This document shows positions 49,733-58,392 of a DNA stretch of 64,000 bases, piece after piece. The notes below the pieces were generated by a model. That model saw only the letters and a list, made by a program, of their open reading frames with translations. It did not search any database and had not been told where the DNA came from. The number at the start of each line of letters is the position of its first letter. Positions within the stretch are counted from its first letter, which is position 1. The stretch covers positions 1-64,000 of the forward strand of contig CAYMYN010000003.1 in the NCBI GenBank assembly GCA_964394665.1, in the 5' to 3' direction. The translations under genes were made by a program, and so were the position numbers. This DNA is from CAYMYN01 sp964394665. GTDB taxonomy: Bacteria; Planctomycetota; UBA1135; GCA-002686595.

Positions 49733-51727
49733 TCAGGGTTCGGTGCCCTGCTGCGGCGTCAGGAACACGGCGGCCAGGGGCGGCAGGGTGAGGGAGAGCG
49801 AGTACGGCCGGCCGTGCGCCGGGTGCGCCTCGGCGCCGACCCCGCCCAGGTTGCCGGCGCCGCTGCCGCCGTAGAGCTCGGAGTCGGTGTTGAGCAACTC
49901 GCGCCAGCGGCCGTTGACCGACACGCCGATGCGGTGGTGGCGGCGCACGACGGGCGTGAAGTTGAGCACGCACAGCACCTCCTCGCCCTCGGCGTCGCGG
50001 CGCAGGAAGGCCAGCGTGCTCTGGGCGTGGTCGTCGGCGTGGATCCACTCGAAGCCGGCGGGCTCGCCGTCGCGTTCGAAGAGCGCGGGGTGCTCGCGGT
50101 GCAGGCGGTTGAGGTCCGCCACCAGACGTTGCACGCCGGCGTGCGGCGCCGAGTGCTCGAGCGACCAATCGAGCTCGCGTTCGTGTTCCCACTCGTGGCG
50201 GTCGGCGAGCTCGCTGCCCATGAAGAGCAGTTTCTTGCCGGGCATCGCGTGCTGGTAGGCGAAGAGCAGGCGCAGGTTGGCGAAGCGCTGCCAGTCGTCG
50301 CCCGGCATGCGCGAGAAGAGCGAGCCCTTGCCGTGCACCACCTCGTCGTGGGAGAGCGGCAGGACGAAGTTCTCGTGGAAGGCGTAGAGCATGCGGAAGG
50401 GCAGCTCGCCGTGGTGGTGGCTGCGGTGCACCGGGTCGCGCGCGAGGTAACGCAGCGTGTCGTGCATCCAGCCCATGTCCCACTTGAACCCGAAGCCCAG
50501 GCCTCCGGTGTGGACGGGGCGCGAGACCGCCGGCCAGGCGGTCGACTCCTCGGCCACCATCAGGACGTCCGGGAAGGTGGCGTAGACCTCGGTGTTCAGG
50601 CGGCGCAGGAAGTCGATCGCCTCCAGGTTCTCGCGGCCGCCGTAGGCGTTGGGGATCCACTCGCCCTCGCGGCGCGAGTAGTCGCGGTAGAGCAACGATG
50701 CCACGGCGTCCACGCGCAGGCCGTCGAGGTGGAACTCCTCGAGCCAATAGAGCGCGTTCGAGATCAGGAAGGCGCGCACCTCGTGACGGCCGTAGTTGAA
50801 GATCAGGCTGTTCCAGTCCGGGTGGAAACCCTCGCGCGGGTCGGAGTGTTCGTAGAGGTGGCTGCCGTCGAAGAGGCCGAGCCCGTGTCCGTCGGTGGCG
50901 AAGTGCGAGGGCACCCAGTCGAGCAACACGCCGATCTCGTGCTGGTGCAGCACGTCGATCAGATACTTGAGGTCCTCCGGCGTGCCGTAGCGCGAGGTGG
51001 GGGCGAAGTAGCCCGTGATCTGATAGCCCCACGAGCCGTAGAAGGGGTGTTCGGCGAGCGGCATCAGCTCGACGTGGGTGAAGCCCATGCGCGCGGCGTA
51101 CTCGGCCAGCGGCTGGGCGAGCTCGCGATAGCTCGGCAGGCGCCGGCCGCGGCCGAAGCGCTTCCACGAGCCCAGGTGCAGCTCGTACACGCTGATCGGC
51201 GCGTCGTGTGCGTTGCGGCCCTTGCGCGAGCGCATCCAGGCGCCGTCGGACCAGGCATAGGAGCGATCGCACACGATCGAGGCCGTGCGCGGCGGCGTCT
51301 CGGCAAGGAAGGCGAAGGGATCGGCCTTGTCCGCCGCGTGGTCCCGCACGGCCGAGACCACGTGGTACTTGTAGAGCGCGCCGGGGCCGACGCCCTCGAC
51401 CGTGCCCTGCCAGATGCCTGAGTCGCCCAGGCACTCGAGGCGCGTCGCCTCCCGGTCCCAGCCGTTGAAGTCCCCGATCACCGTCACGCGCCGCGCGTTG
51501 GGCGCCCACACGGCGAAGCGCGTCGCCAGTCGCCCTGCTTGCTCGCCGGGGTGCGCGCCGAGGTGCCGCCACAGGCGGTAGTGCGTGCCCTCGTTGAAGA
51601 GGTAGAGGTCCTCGGGGCTGGGGGGCGCGGAGAGCGCGACGGGGTCGAGCCGCGTGGGTCGCCCCGCCGACGGCGCGCCGCCGCGCGCTCCGGCCCCGGC
51701 GGCGCGGTTGGTGGTGTCGGAGGTCAT
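49733..51727 (-). CDS. glgB: 1,4-alpha-glucan branching enzyme
   Basis: Predicted 664 aa from an ATG with AAGGA about six bases upstream. An N-terminal CBM48 domain (RFAVWAPNARRVTVIGDFNGWD) precedes a GH13 barrel. Motifs are VYELHLGSWKR, ELMPLAEHPFYGSWGYQITGYFAPTSRYG, VLLDWVPSHF, GLRVDAVASLLYRDYSRREGEW (nucleophile Asp), VLMVAEESTAWP (acid Glu) and LPLSHDEVVHGKGSL. The C-terminal domain ends near RPYSLSLTLPPLAAVFL. It makes alpha-1,6 branches in glycogen. No glgA or glgC is in this window, so the pathway is scattered. The frame is open upstream but not coding in character. Confidence 0.96.
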   Translation of the reverse strand: MTSDTTNRAAGAGARGGAPSAGRPTRLDPVALSAPPSPEDLYLFNEGTHYRLWRHLGAHPGEQAGRLATRFAVWAPNARRVTVIGDFNGWDREATRLECLGDSGIWQGTVEGVGPGALYKYHVVSAVRDHAADKADPFAFLAETPPRTASIVCDRSYAWSDGAWMRSRKGRNAHDAPISVYELHLGSWKRFGRGRRLPSYRELAQPLAEYAARMGFTHVELMPLAEHPFYGSWGYQITGYFAPTSRYGTPEDLKYLIDVLHQHEIGVLLDWVPSHFATDGHGLGLFDGSHLYEHSDPREGFHPDWNSLIFNYGRHEVRAFLISNALYWLEEFHLDGLRVDAVASLLYRDYSRREGEWIPNAYGGRENLEAIDFLRRLNTEVYATFPDVLMVAEESTAWPAVSRPVHTGGLGFGFKWDMGWMHDTLRYLARDPVHRSHHHGELPFRMLYAFHENFVLPLSHDEVVHGKGSLFSRMPGDDWQRFANLRLLFAYQHAMPGKKLLFMGSELADRHEWEHERELDWSLEHSAPHAGVQRLVADLNRLHREHPALFERDGEPAGFEWIHADDHAQSTLAFLRRDAEGEEVLCVLNFTPVVRRHHRIGVSVNGRWRELLNTDSELYGGSGAGNLGGVGAEAHPAHGRPYSLSLTLPPLAAVFLTPQQGTEP

Positions 51728-51996
51728 GGGGGGTCCTTCTCGGCCGCCGCGGCACCACGCCGGAGGGCGGGCCCACGCGGCGCGGCGGCGAGGATGGTCC
51801 GCTCGACCCGCTGGCCGATCAAGTCTGAGCGCCCCGACGCGGGCCGGCGGTGTGCACCCGAGGGTATCGGCAGCGCCGCCCGGCGCGGCATACTCCCCAG
51901 CTCTGGCTTGGAAGCACCCCGCCCTGGCGTGTCGGCACGGCGACCTGCGCCACTGGGGGGCGAGCCCGAAACCCCGCGCGGCTCCTCCATCGGCCC

Positions 51997-53205
51997 ATGC
52001 CCTCCTCTGCCCGCCGCGCGCTCCTGCTGCTGATCGTCGCCGAGGCGGCCGTGCTCGGCGTGTGGTTCTCGGCGGCGGCGGTCTCGGGCTCCTTGGCGAA
52101 CGAGTGGCGGCTCTCGGCCGGCGCGGCGGCCTGGTTGACGGGTGCGGTGCAGCTCGGGTTCGTCGTGGGCGCGCTGGGGAGCGCGGCCAGCGGCCTCGCC
52201 GATCGCGTCGCGCCCCATCGGTTGTTCGTCGTCGGCGCCGGGCTCGCGGCGGCGGCCAACGCGGCGCTGTGTCTGCCGGGCGTCGACTACGGGACCGCGC
52301 TCGTGTTGCGCGGCCTGGTCGGCGTGGCCTTGGCGGGTGTGTACCCGCCAGCGATGAAGCTCGCGGCGAGCTGGACCCGTGCGCGGCGCGGGTTCGCGAT
52401 CGGGCTGCTCGTCGGTGCGCTGACCCTGGGCTCGGCGCTGCCGCACGCCCTCGCGGCGTTCGCGGAGCGCGGCGGAACACAGGTCGATTGGCGCGCGACG
52501 GTCCTCGCGGCCTTGGCGCTGGGCGGCGGGGCGCTCGTCGCCTTCGCCGTCAGGCCCGGTCCGCACGCGACGCTGGCGGGACGTTTTCGTTGGGGACGGG
52601 TCACGCGCTCCTTCGCGAGCCGGCCGCTGCGGCTGGCGAACTGCGCCTACCTCGGCCACATGTGGGAGCTCTACGCCATGTGGACCTGGGTGCCGCTGAT
52701 GCTCGTCGAGAGCTTCGAGGCCGCCGGTCACGGCGCCGCGAGCGGGCGTCTCGCGGCCTTCGCCGTGGTCGCCATTGGCGCCCTGGGCTGCGCCGCGGCG
52801 GGCCTGGCGGCGGATCGTTTCGGGCGCACGCTCGTCGCCGGCGCGAGCTTGGTGCTCTCCGGAGCCTGTTGTCTGGTCGCAGGCTCGTTCGTCGCGACGC
52901 CCTGGTTGCTGCTCGCCATCTGCCTCGTGTGGGGCTTCAGCGTGGTGGCCGACAGCGCGCAGTTCAGCGCGGCCATCAGCGAGCTCGCCGAGCCCGATTC
53001 GATCGGCACCGCCCTGGCCGTTCAGACCAGCCTGGGGTTCCTCCTGACCCTGGTCACGATCCAGGCCCTGCCCGCGCTGCGCTCCGCCCTGGGATGGAGC
53101 GGCGCCCTGCCCCTGCTGGCCCTCGGGCCGGCCATGGGGATCGCCTGTCTGGTGCGATTGCGGTCCCTGCCGGAGGCGCTGCGGCTCGCCGCCGGCCGTA
53201 AGTGA
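51997..53205 (+). CDS. MFS transporter
   Basis: Predicted 402 aa with about twelve hydrophobic helices. LASGLADRVAPHR-type loop 2-3 sequence (SGLADRVAPHRLFVVGAG) and GLAADRFGRTLVAGASLVLSG in the second half are the repeated MFS signatures. VLRGLVGVALAGVYPPAMKLAASWTRARRGFAIGLLVGALTLGSALPH resembles helix 4-5 of drug and nitrate/sugar MFS members. Substrate unknown. The stop overlaps the GTG of a UGT-like glycosyltransferase (GTGA), so it may export or import that enzyme's substrate or product. Confidence 0.9.
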   Translation: MPSSARRALLLLIVAEAAVLGVWFSAAAVSGSLANEWRLSAGAAAWLTGAVQLGFVVGALGSAASGLADRVAPHRLFVVGAGLAAAANAALCLPGVDYGTALVLRGLVGVALAGVYPPAMKLAASWTRARRGFAIGLLVGALTLGSALPHALAAFAERGGTQVDWRATVLAALALGGGALVAFAVRPGPHATLAGRFRWGRVTRSFASRPLRLANCAYLGHMWELYAMWTWVPLMLVESFEAAGHGAASGRLAAFAVVAIGALGCAAAGLAADRFGRTLVAGASLVLSGACCLVAGSFVATPWLLLAICLVWGFSVVADSAQFSAAISELAEPDSIGTALAVQTSLGFLLTLVTIQALPALRSALGWSGALPLLALGPAMGIACLVRLRSLPEALRLAAGRK

Positions 53206-54476
53206 ACCACACGAACATGCACGTCCTGATCGAGACCTTCGGCAGCCATGGCGACGTGCTGCCCTTCCGCGCCCTGGGGGCCGAGCTGGTGCGCCGCGGG
53301 CATCGGGTCGAGGTGCACGCCAACGACGTCTTCCGCGGGACCCTCGAGGCAGTCGGTATCGAACACGTCTCCAGCGCCACCGAGGAGGAGTATCGCCAGG
53401 CGGAACGCGACCCACGCCTGTGGCACCCGCGGCGCGGGCTCGAGTTGATCTGGAAGGAGGGCCTCCTGCCCAGCCTGCGGGAGCGGGCCGAGGCGTTGCT
53501 CGCGCGCCAGCGGCCGGACACCGTGATGATCGGCCCCGTGCTGGGCTTCGCCTCGCGCCTGGCGCGCGAGCTGCATCCGCCCGCGCAGGGCGGCGCGCCG
53601 TTGCTCACCGCGCACCTGGCGCCCTCGGCCTTCTTCTCGGTGTATCGCGCGCCGCGTTTCCCAGGCCTGTGGATGCCGGACGGGATGCCCGCGGCTCTCA
53701 AGCGGGTGCAGTACGGGATGGTCGAGCTGGTGCTGTCGCGGGTCGTGAACCGTTCGTTCAACGCGCTACGCTCGGAGCTGGGCCTGGGACCCGTGACGCA
53801 CGTCTTCGATCGCTGGATCCACTCGCCCGACGGCATGTTGGCGCTGTTTCCGCCGTGGTTCGGGCCGCCGCAGCCCGATTGGCCGCCGGGTCTCGTGCCG
53901 AGCGGATTCCTGCTCGAGGACGATGGCGAGCGCCGGCCGATGGGGCCCGAGCTCGCAGCCTGGCTCGACGCGGGCCCGCCGCCGATCGTGGCCGTCGCGG
54001 GTTCGGCCAACCTGTCGGCGGAGCGCAGCTTCCATCGGGTCGTCGCCGCCGCGCGGCGCCTGGGGCGACGCGCGTTGCTCGCCACGCGCAACGAACGCGC
54101 CCTGCCCGCGCGCCTCGCAGGGAAGGACGTGTTGCGCGTCGACTACGCGCCCTTCGGCGCCCTGCTGCCGCGCGCCGCGGCGCTCGTCAGCCACGGCGGC
54201 GTCGGAACCTGCGCCCAAGCCCTGCGCGCGGGCGTCCCGCACCTGGTCCTGTGGCACGCCTACGATCAGCTCGACAACGCCTCGCGCCTCGCGGATCTCG
54301 GCACGGGCGTGGGTTTGCGCGCGAAGGGAGCGGGAGCGTCGTCCATCGCGCGGGCCCTGGGGCGGCTCCTGGACGATGGGGCCGTCGCCACGGCCTGCCG
54401 CGCCTACCGCGAACGCGTCGACCCCGCGGGGTCCCTCGCCGCGGCCGTGGCGCAGGTCGAAGCGCTGCGTCGGTGA
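53202..54476 (+). CDS. GT1/UGT-like glycosyltransferase
   Basis: Predicted 424 aa from the GTG at 53202, which overlaps the MFS stop; an ATG at 53217 is an alternative. The N-terminal domain (VLIETFGSHGDVLPFRALGAELVRRGHRVEVHA) is typical of GT1 enzymes such as sterol and macrolide glycosyltransferases. The C-terminal donor site reads VDYAPFGALLPRAAALVSHGGVGTCAQALRAGVPHLVLWHAYDQLDNASRL, with the HGG and the final Asp-Gln pair that bind the nucleotide sugar. It probably glycosylates a lipid or small molecule. Coupled to the MFS transporter. Confidence 0.9.
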   Translation: MNHTNMHVLIETFGSHGDVLPFRALGAELVRRGHRVEVHANDVFRGTLEAVGIEHVSSATEEEYRQAERDPRLWHPRRGLELIWKEGLLPSLRERAEALLARQRPDTVMIGPVLGFASRLARELHPPAQGGAPLLTAHLAPSAFFSVYRAPRFPGLWMPDGMPAALKRVQYGMVELVLSRVVNRSFNALRSELGLGPVTHVFDRWIHSPDGMLALFPPWFGPPQPDWPPGLVPSGFLLEDDGERRPMGPELAAWLDAGPPPIVAVAGSANLSAERSFHRVVAAARRLGRRALLATRNERALPARLAGKDVLRVDYAPFGALLPRAAALVSHGGVGTCAQALRAGVPHLVLWHAYDQLDNASRLADLGTGVGLRAKGAGASSIARALGRLLDDGAVATACRAYRERVDPAGSLAAAVAQVEALRR

Positions 54477-54513
54477 CGCGCGGATTCCGTGTGCCCGCGC
54501 CATCGCGTGTCCG

Positions 54514-54519
54514 TACGCT
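54514..54519 (+). promoter_or_regulatory. -10-like TACGCT box
   Basis: TACGCT ten bases before the ATG at 54530, with GAGG between. CCGTACGCTG also occurs near 55335 upstream of the phosphoketolase gene. Confidence 0.35.
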
Positions 54520-54529
54520 GCGAGGTCGT

Positions 54530-55303
54530 ATGTTCGAACGCCTTCGAGCTCCCGACGGCCTGGTGATCCAGCGCTCGCCGCTGTTGGCGAGCCTCGCGGT
54601 TCCGCACCTGTTCACGACCCGCTCGGGGCCGGGGGGCGTGGAGCTCGACCTCGCGGGGCTCGGCGCGGGCGAGCATCCGCACGAGGGACGTTTCTTGGCG
54701 GAGCTCGGCCTCGACGCCAGCGCGCGCCTCGTCTGCGCGCGACAGGTGCACGGCGCGGACGTGTACGCGGTCGGCCCGAACCTCGGCCCCGGGGTGCCCG
54801 AGGCCGACGCCCTCGTGAGCGACGATCCCGCGCGGGCGGTGCTCGTCTTCAGCGCGGACTGCGTGCCGATCCTCGCGGCGAGCGTCGACGGCGCCTGCGT
54901 GGCGGCGCTGCACGCCGGGTGGCGCGGGTTGCTCGCTGGCGTGATCGAGAGCGGGATCGAGACCCTACGTCATCGCGTGGGCCCAGGGGTCGCAATCGTG
55001 GCCGCGATCGGGCCCTGCATCTCCCGCGCGCGCTTCGAGGTCGGCCCGGAGGTCGCCGACGCGTTCCGTGCCGCCGAGCTCGCCCTGGCCGTGCACGAGA
55101 CGCCGGGCGCGCGGCCCCACGTCGACGTGCGCGCGGCGGCGCTCGCGCTGCTCGCCCGCGCCGGAGTTCCGCGGGTCGAGGTCGATCCGCGCTGCACGTG
55201 GGAGGATCCCGAGCTCTTCTCCTACCGCCGCGACGTGACCCACGGCGCGCTCCAGCGCACCGGCCGCCTGGCGGCGATCGTCGCTCCGCGCCGGCGCGGC
55301 TGA
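54530..55303 (+). CDS. pgeF: PgeF/YfiH/LACC1-family purine nucleoside phosphorylase-like protein
   Basis: Predicted 257 aa, normal length. Family motifs are HLFTTRSGPGGVELDLAG, ARQVHGADVY (metal His), LVFSADCVPILA (metal Cys), ALHAGWRGLLAGVI (metal His), AAIGPCISRARFEVGPEVADAF and SYRRDVTHGALQRTGRLAAIV. Members bind zinc and act as oxidised-purine nucleoside phosphorylases; the bacterial protein PgeF is also linked to editing of peptidoglycan precursors. Cytoplasmic. It has its own possible -10 box and sits between the UGT-like gene and phosphoketolase without obvious functional links. Confidence 0.93.
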   Translation: MFERLRAPDGLVIQRSPLLASLAVPHLFTTRSGPGGVELDLAGLGAGEHPHEGRFLAELGLDASARLVCARQVHGADVYAVGPNLGPGVPEADALVSDDPARAVLVFSADCVPILAASVDGACVAALHAGWRGLLAGVIESGIETLRHRVGPGVAIVAAIGPCISRARFEVGPEVADAFRAAELALAVHETPGARPHVDVRAAALALLARAGVPRVEVDPRCTWEDPELFSYRRDVTHGALQRTGRLAAIVAPRRRG

Positions 55304-55438
55304 GGACCCGGGCTCAGGGCCGGCGGTTGATCCGCCGTACGCTGGTCTGCGTAGCGCGGCCCGTTCGCTGGTGTCGCACACTGCACTTGCGCCGCGCCGC
55401 GCCATGGAACGCCGCGACGGCGACCCGCACGGACCACC

Positions 55439-57832
55439 ATGACACGCATCACGAGCCACGCCCAGCGCTCCGCGCTCACGCCGACGCAGCTCGCGCGCAT
55501 CGACGCCTATTGGCGCGCCGCCAACTACCTGTCGGTGGGGCAGATCTACCTGCTCGACAACCCACTGCTGCGCGAGCCGTTGCGGATCGAGCACGTCAAG
55601 CAACGGCTGCTCGGCCACTGGGGCACGACACCCGGACTGAACTTCATCTACGCGCACCTCAACCGGGTGATCGTCGAGCGCGATCTGCAGATGATCTTCG
55701 TCACCGGTCCCGGGCACGGCGGCCCGGCGCTCGTGGCCCATACCTATCTCGAGGGCTCTTACAGCGAGCACTACCCCGCCGTCACCCGCGACCTCGAGGG
55801 GTTGCGCCTGCTCTGCGCGCAGTTCTCCTTCCCGGGCGGCATTCCGAGCCACGTCGCGCCCGAGATCCCCGGCTCGATCCACGAGGGCGGCGAGTTGGGC
55901 TACGCGCTCTCACACGCCTACGGCGCGGCCTTCGACGATCCCGAGCTCGTCGTCGCCTGCGTGATCGGGGACGGCGAGGCCGAGACCGGCGCCCTGGCCG
56001 CGTCGTGGCACTCGAACCGCTTCCTCAATCCGGAGCGCGACGGCGCCGTGCTGCCGATCCTGCACCTCAACGGCTACAAGATCTCCAACCCGACCGTGCT
56101 GGCGCGCATGGATCCGGCGCAGCTCGAACACCTACTGCGCGGCTACGGGCACGAGCCGATCTTCGTCGAGGGCGACGACCCGGACTGGATGCACGGGCGC
56201 ATGGCCGCCGCCCTGGATCAGGCCTGCGACGCGATCCGCGACATCCAGCGCCGCGCGCGATCCGGCGGACCGATCGAGGTCCCGACCTGGCCGATGATCG
56301 TGCTGCGCAGCCCCAAGGGTTGGACCGGACCCAAGCAGGTCGACGGACGGCGGGTCGAGGGGCACTGGCGCTCGCACCAGGTCCCCCTCTCGGGCTTGGC
56401 GAAGGAGCCCGAGCACCTGCGCCTGCTCGAGGCCTGGATGCGCAGCTACCGCCCCGAGGAGCTCTTCGATGAGAGCGGCGCGTTGAGAGCGGAGCTCGCC
56501 GAGCTCGCGCCGCGCGGCGAGCGCCGCATGGGCTCGAACCCACGGGCCAACGGCGGCCTGTTGCTGCAGGACCTGTTGCTACCCGATCACCGCGCCTACG
56601 CCGTGCCCGTGCCGTCCCCGGGGGAGAGCGTGGCGGAGTCCACGCGCCAACTGGGGGTCTACCTGCGCGACGTAATGCGGCGCAACGCCGCGCACGGGAA
56701 CTTCCGCGTGTTCGGTCCCGACGAGACCTCTTCGAACCGCCTCGACGCGCTCTACGAGGCCACCGACCGCGCCTGGATCGAGAACCCCGATCCCGACGAC
56801 GACCACATGGGGCCCGCGGGCCGGGTGCTGGAGATCCTCTCGGAGCACACCTGCCAGGGTTGGCTCGAGGGCTATCTGCTGACCGGACGGCACGGGCTCT
56901 TCTCCTGCTACGAGGCCTTCATCCACATCGTCGGCTCGATGTTCAACCAACACGCGAAGTGGTTGAAGGTGGCCTCGAAGGAGATCCCCTGGCGCCGTCC
57001 GATCGCGTCCCTGAACTACCTGCTCACCTCCCACGTCTGGCGCCAGGACCACAACGGCTTCAGCCATCAGGATCCGGGCTTCATCGATCACGTGGTGAAC
57101 AAGAAGGGCGAGATCGTCCGGGTCTACCTTCCGCCGGACGCCAACACCCTGCTGTGCGTGATGGAGCGCGTGCTGCGCAGCCGGAACGCGGTGAACGTCG
57201 TCGTGGCCGGCAAGCAACCCCAGCCCCAGTGGCTCGACATGGACGCCGCGATCCAACACTGCTCGCGCGGCATCGGCATGTGGGAGTGGGCCGGCAACGA
57301 CGGTGGCGTGGATCCGGACGTCGTGCTCGCCTGCGCCGGCGACGTCCCGACGGTCGAGACCTTGGCCGCCGTGATGATCCTGCGCGAGCTGTGCCCCGAC
57401 CTGCGCGTGCGTGTCATCAACGTCGTCGACCTGATGACCCTACAGCCCCCCGAGGAGCACCCCCACGGCCTCAGCGACCGCGAGTTCGACGCGCTCTTCA
57501 CGGAGGATCGCCCGATCCTCTTCGCCTTCCACGGCTACCCGTGGTTGGTCCACCGCCTCGCGTACCGCCGGACGAACCACCCCAACCTGCACGTCCGCGG
57601 CTACAAGGAGGAGGGCACGACGACGACCCCCTTCGACATGGCGGTCCGCAATCAGCTCGACCGCTTCCACCTCGTGCGCGACGTCGTCGACCGTGTGCCT
57701 TCCCTCGCCCCGCGTCGCGCCCACGTGTGGCAGTACGTGCGGGACCGTTTGATCGAGCACCAGGCCTACATCCGCCGCCACGGCGTCGACCTGCCCGAGA
57801 TCCGCGCCTGGACCTGGGACCGCGCGCGCTGA
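55439..57832 (+). CDS. xfp: Xylulose-5-phosphate/fructose-6-phosphate phosphoketolase
   Basis: Predicted 797 aa, full length. YWRAANYLSVGQIYLLDNPLL, GHWGTTPGLNFIYAHLNR, FVTGPGHGGPALVAHTYLEGSYSE, FSFPGGIPSHVAPEIPGSIHEGGELGYALSHAYGA and VIGDGEAETG (thiamine-diphosphate/Mg site, GDG...) are hallmark motifs. HLNGYKISNPTVLAR and FSHQDPGFIDHVVNKK follow. It cleaves xylulose-5-P (and possibly fructose-6-P) with phosphate to acetyl-phosphate and a shorter sugar phosphate, bypassing part of glycolysis. No acetate kinase or phosphotransacetylase lies beside it here. Confidence 0.97.
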   Translation: MTRITSHAQRSALTPTQLARIDAYWRAANYLSVGQIYLLDNPLLREPLRIEHVKQRLLGHWGTTPGLNFIYAHLNRVIVERDLQMIFVTGPGHGGPALVAHTYLEGSYSEHYPAVTRDLEGLRLLCAQFSFPGGIPSHVAPEIPGSIHEGGELGYALSHAYGAAFDDPELVVACVIGDGEAETGALAASWHSNRFLNPERDGAVLPILHLNGYKISNPTVLARMDPAQLEHLLRGYGHEPIFVEGDDPDWMHGRMAAALDQACDAIRDIQRRARSGGPIEVPTWPMIVLRSPKGWTGPKQVDGRRVEGHWRSHQVPLSGLAKEPEHLRLLEAWMRSYRPEELFDESGALRAELAELAPRGERRMGSNPRANGGLLLQDLLLPDHRAYAVPVPSPGESVAESTRQLGVYLRDVMRRNAAHGNFRVFGPDETSSNRLDALYEATDRAWIENPDPDDDHMGPAGRVLEILSEHTCQGWLEGYLLTGRHGLFSCYEAFIHIVGSMFNQHAKWLKVASKEIPWRRPIASLNYLLTSHVWRQDHNGFSHQDPGFIDHVVNKKGEIVRVYLPPDANTLLCVMERVLRSRNAVNVVVAGKQPQPQWLDMDAAIQHCSRGIGMWEWAGNDGGVDPDVVLACAGDVPTVETLAAVMILRELCPDLRVRVINVVDLMTLQPPEEHPHGLSDREFDALFTEDRPILFAFHGYPWLVHRLAYRRTNHPNLHVRGYKEEGTTTTPFDMAVRNQLDRFHLVRDVVDRVPSLAPRRAHVWQYVRDRLIEHQAYIRRHGVDLPEIRAWTWDRAR

Positions 57833-57837
57833 GCCGT

Positions 57838-58218
57838 TCAGCGCGCGGGGTGTACCGCGTGGCGGCGCAGGTCGTCGAGATCCACGAACTCGAGGGTCGA
57901 GACGTGCGTGGCCTCGAGCACCACGGGCGGCGCGCAGCCCGCCTGCAGGGCCTCTTTCCAGCGCTGCACGCACAGACACCAGCGATCGCCCGCCTGGAGG
58001 CCGGCGAAGCCGTAGGCCGGAACGGGGGTGGAGAGGTCGTTGCCGCGGCGCTGCGAGAACGCCAGGAACTCGTCGGTCATCTGCGCGCACACGATGTGCA
58101 GGCCAGGATCCTCCTTGGCCGTGCGGCAGCATCCGTCGCGGAAGAAGCCGGTGCGCGGCGTGAGGGAGCAGGGCTCGAGGGGCGTGCCGAGGACGTTGCG
58201 GCCGAGGTTCTGGGACAT
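57838..58218 (-). CDS. DUF2237 family protein
   Basis: Predicted 126 aa from the ATG at 58218; an ATG at 58260 would add a poorly conserved 14 residues. The family pattern is complete: NVLGTPLEPCSLTPRTGFFRDGCCRTAKEDPGLHIVCAQMTDEFLAFS, GNDLSTPVPAYGFAGLQAGDRWCLCVQRWKEAL and APPVVLEATHVSTLEFVDLDDLRRHAV. Six cysteines are conserved, and a metal or redox role is possible but not established. It converges on the phosphoketolase gene with only five bases between the stops. Confidence 0.9.
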   Translation of the reverse strand: MSQNLGRNVLGTPLEPCSLTPRTGFFRDGCCRTAKEDPGLHIVCAQMTDEFLAFSQRRGNDLSTPVPAYGFAGLQAGDRWCLCVQRWKEALQAGCAPPVVLEATHVSTLEFVDLDDLRRHAVHPAR

Positions 58219-58324
58219 GGGGGGGCTGGGGCAGGTGGAGCGGGCTCGACAGCATGCCATGCCGCGGCTCGCGGTGGGCCCGGGTGCGCGCTCTTCGGGT
58301 CACGCGGCGCGTCCCCAAAGCCGC

Positions 58325-58355
58325 GGAGGACCGGCGCGGGTCGCGCCGGTCCTCC
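58325..58355. terminator. Perfect 14-bp hairpin terminator
   Basis: GGAGGACCGGCGCG, loop GGT, CGCGCCGGTCCTCC: a perfect stem between the DUF2237 gene (starting at 58218, minus) and the subtilase stop at 58393. It probably ends subtilase transcription. Confidence 0.8.
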
Positions 58356-58392
58356 GTTCGGTGCCCCCGGGTCTAACCCGAGGGGCGGGGTC

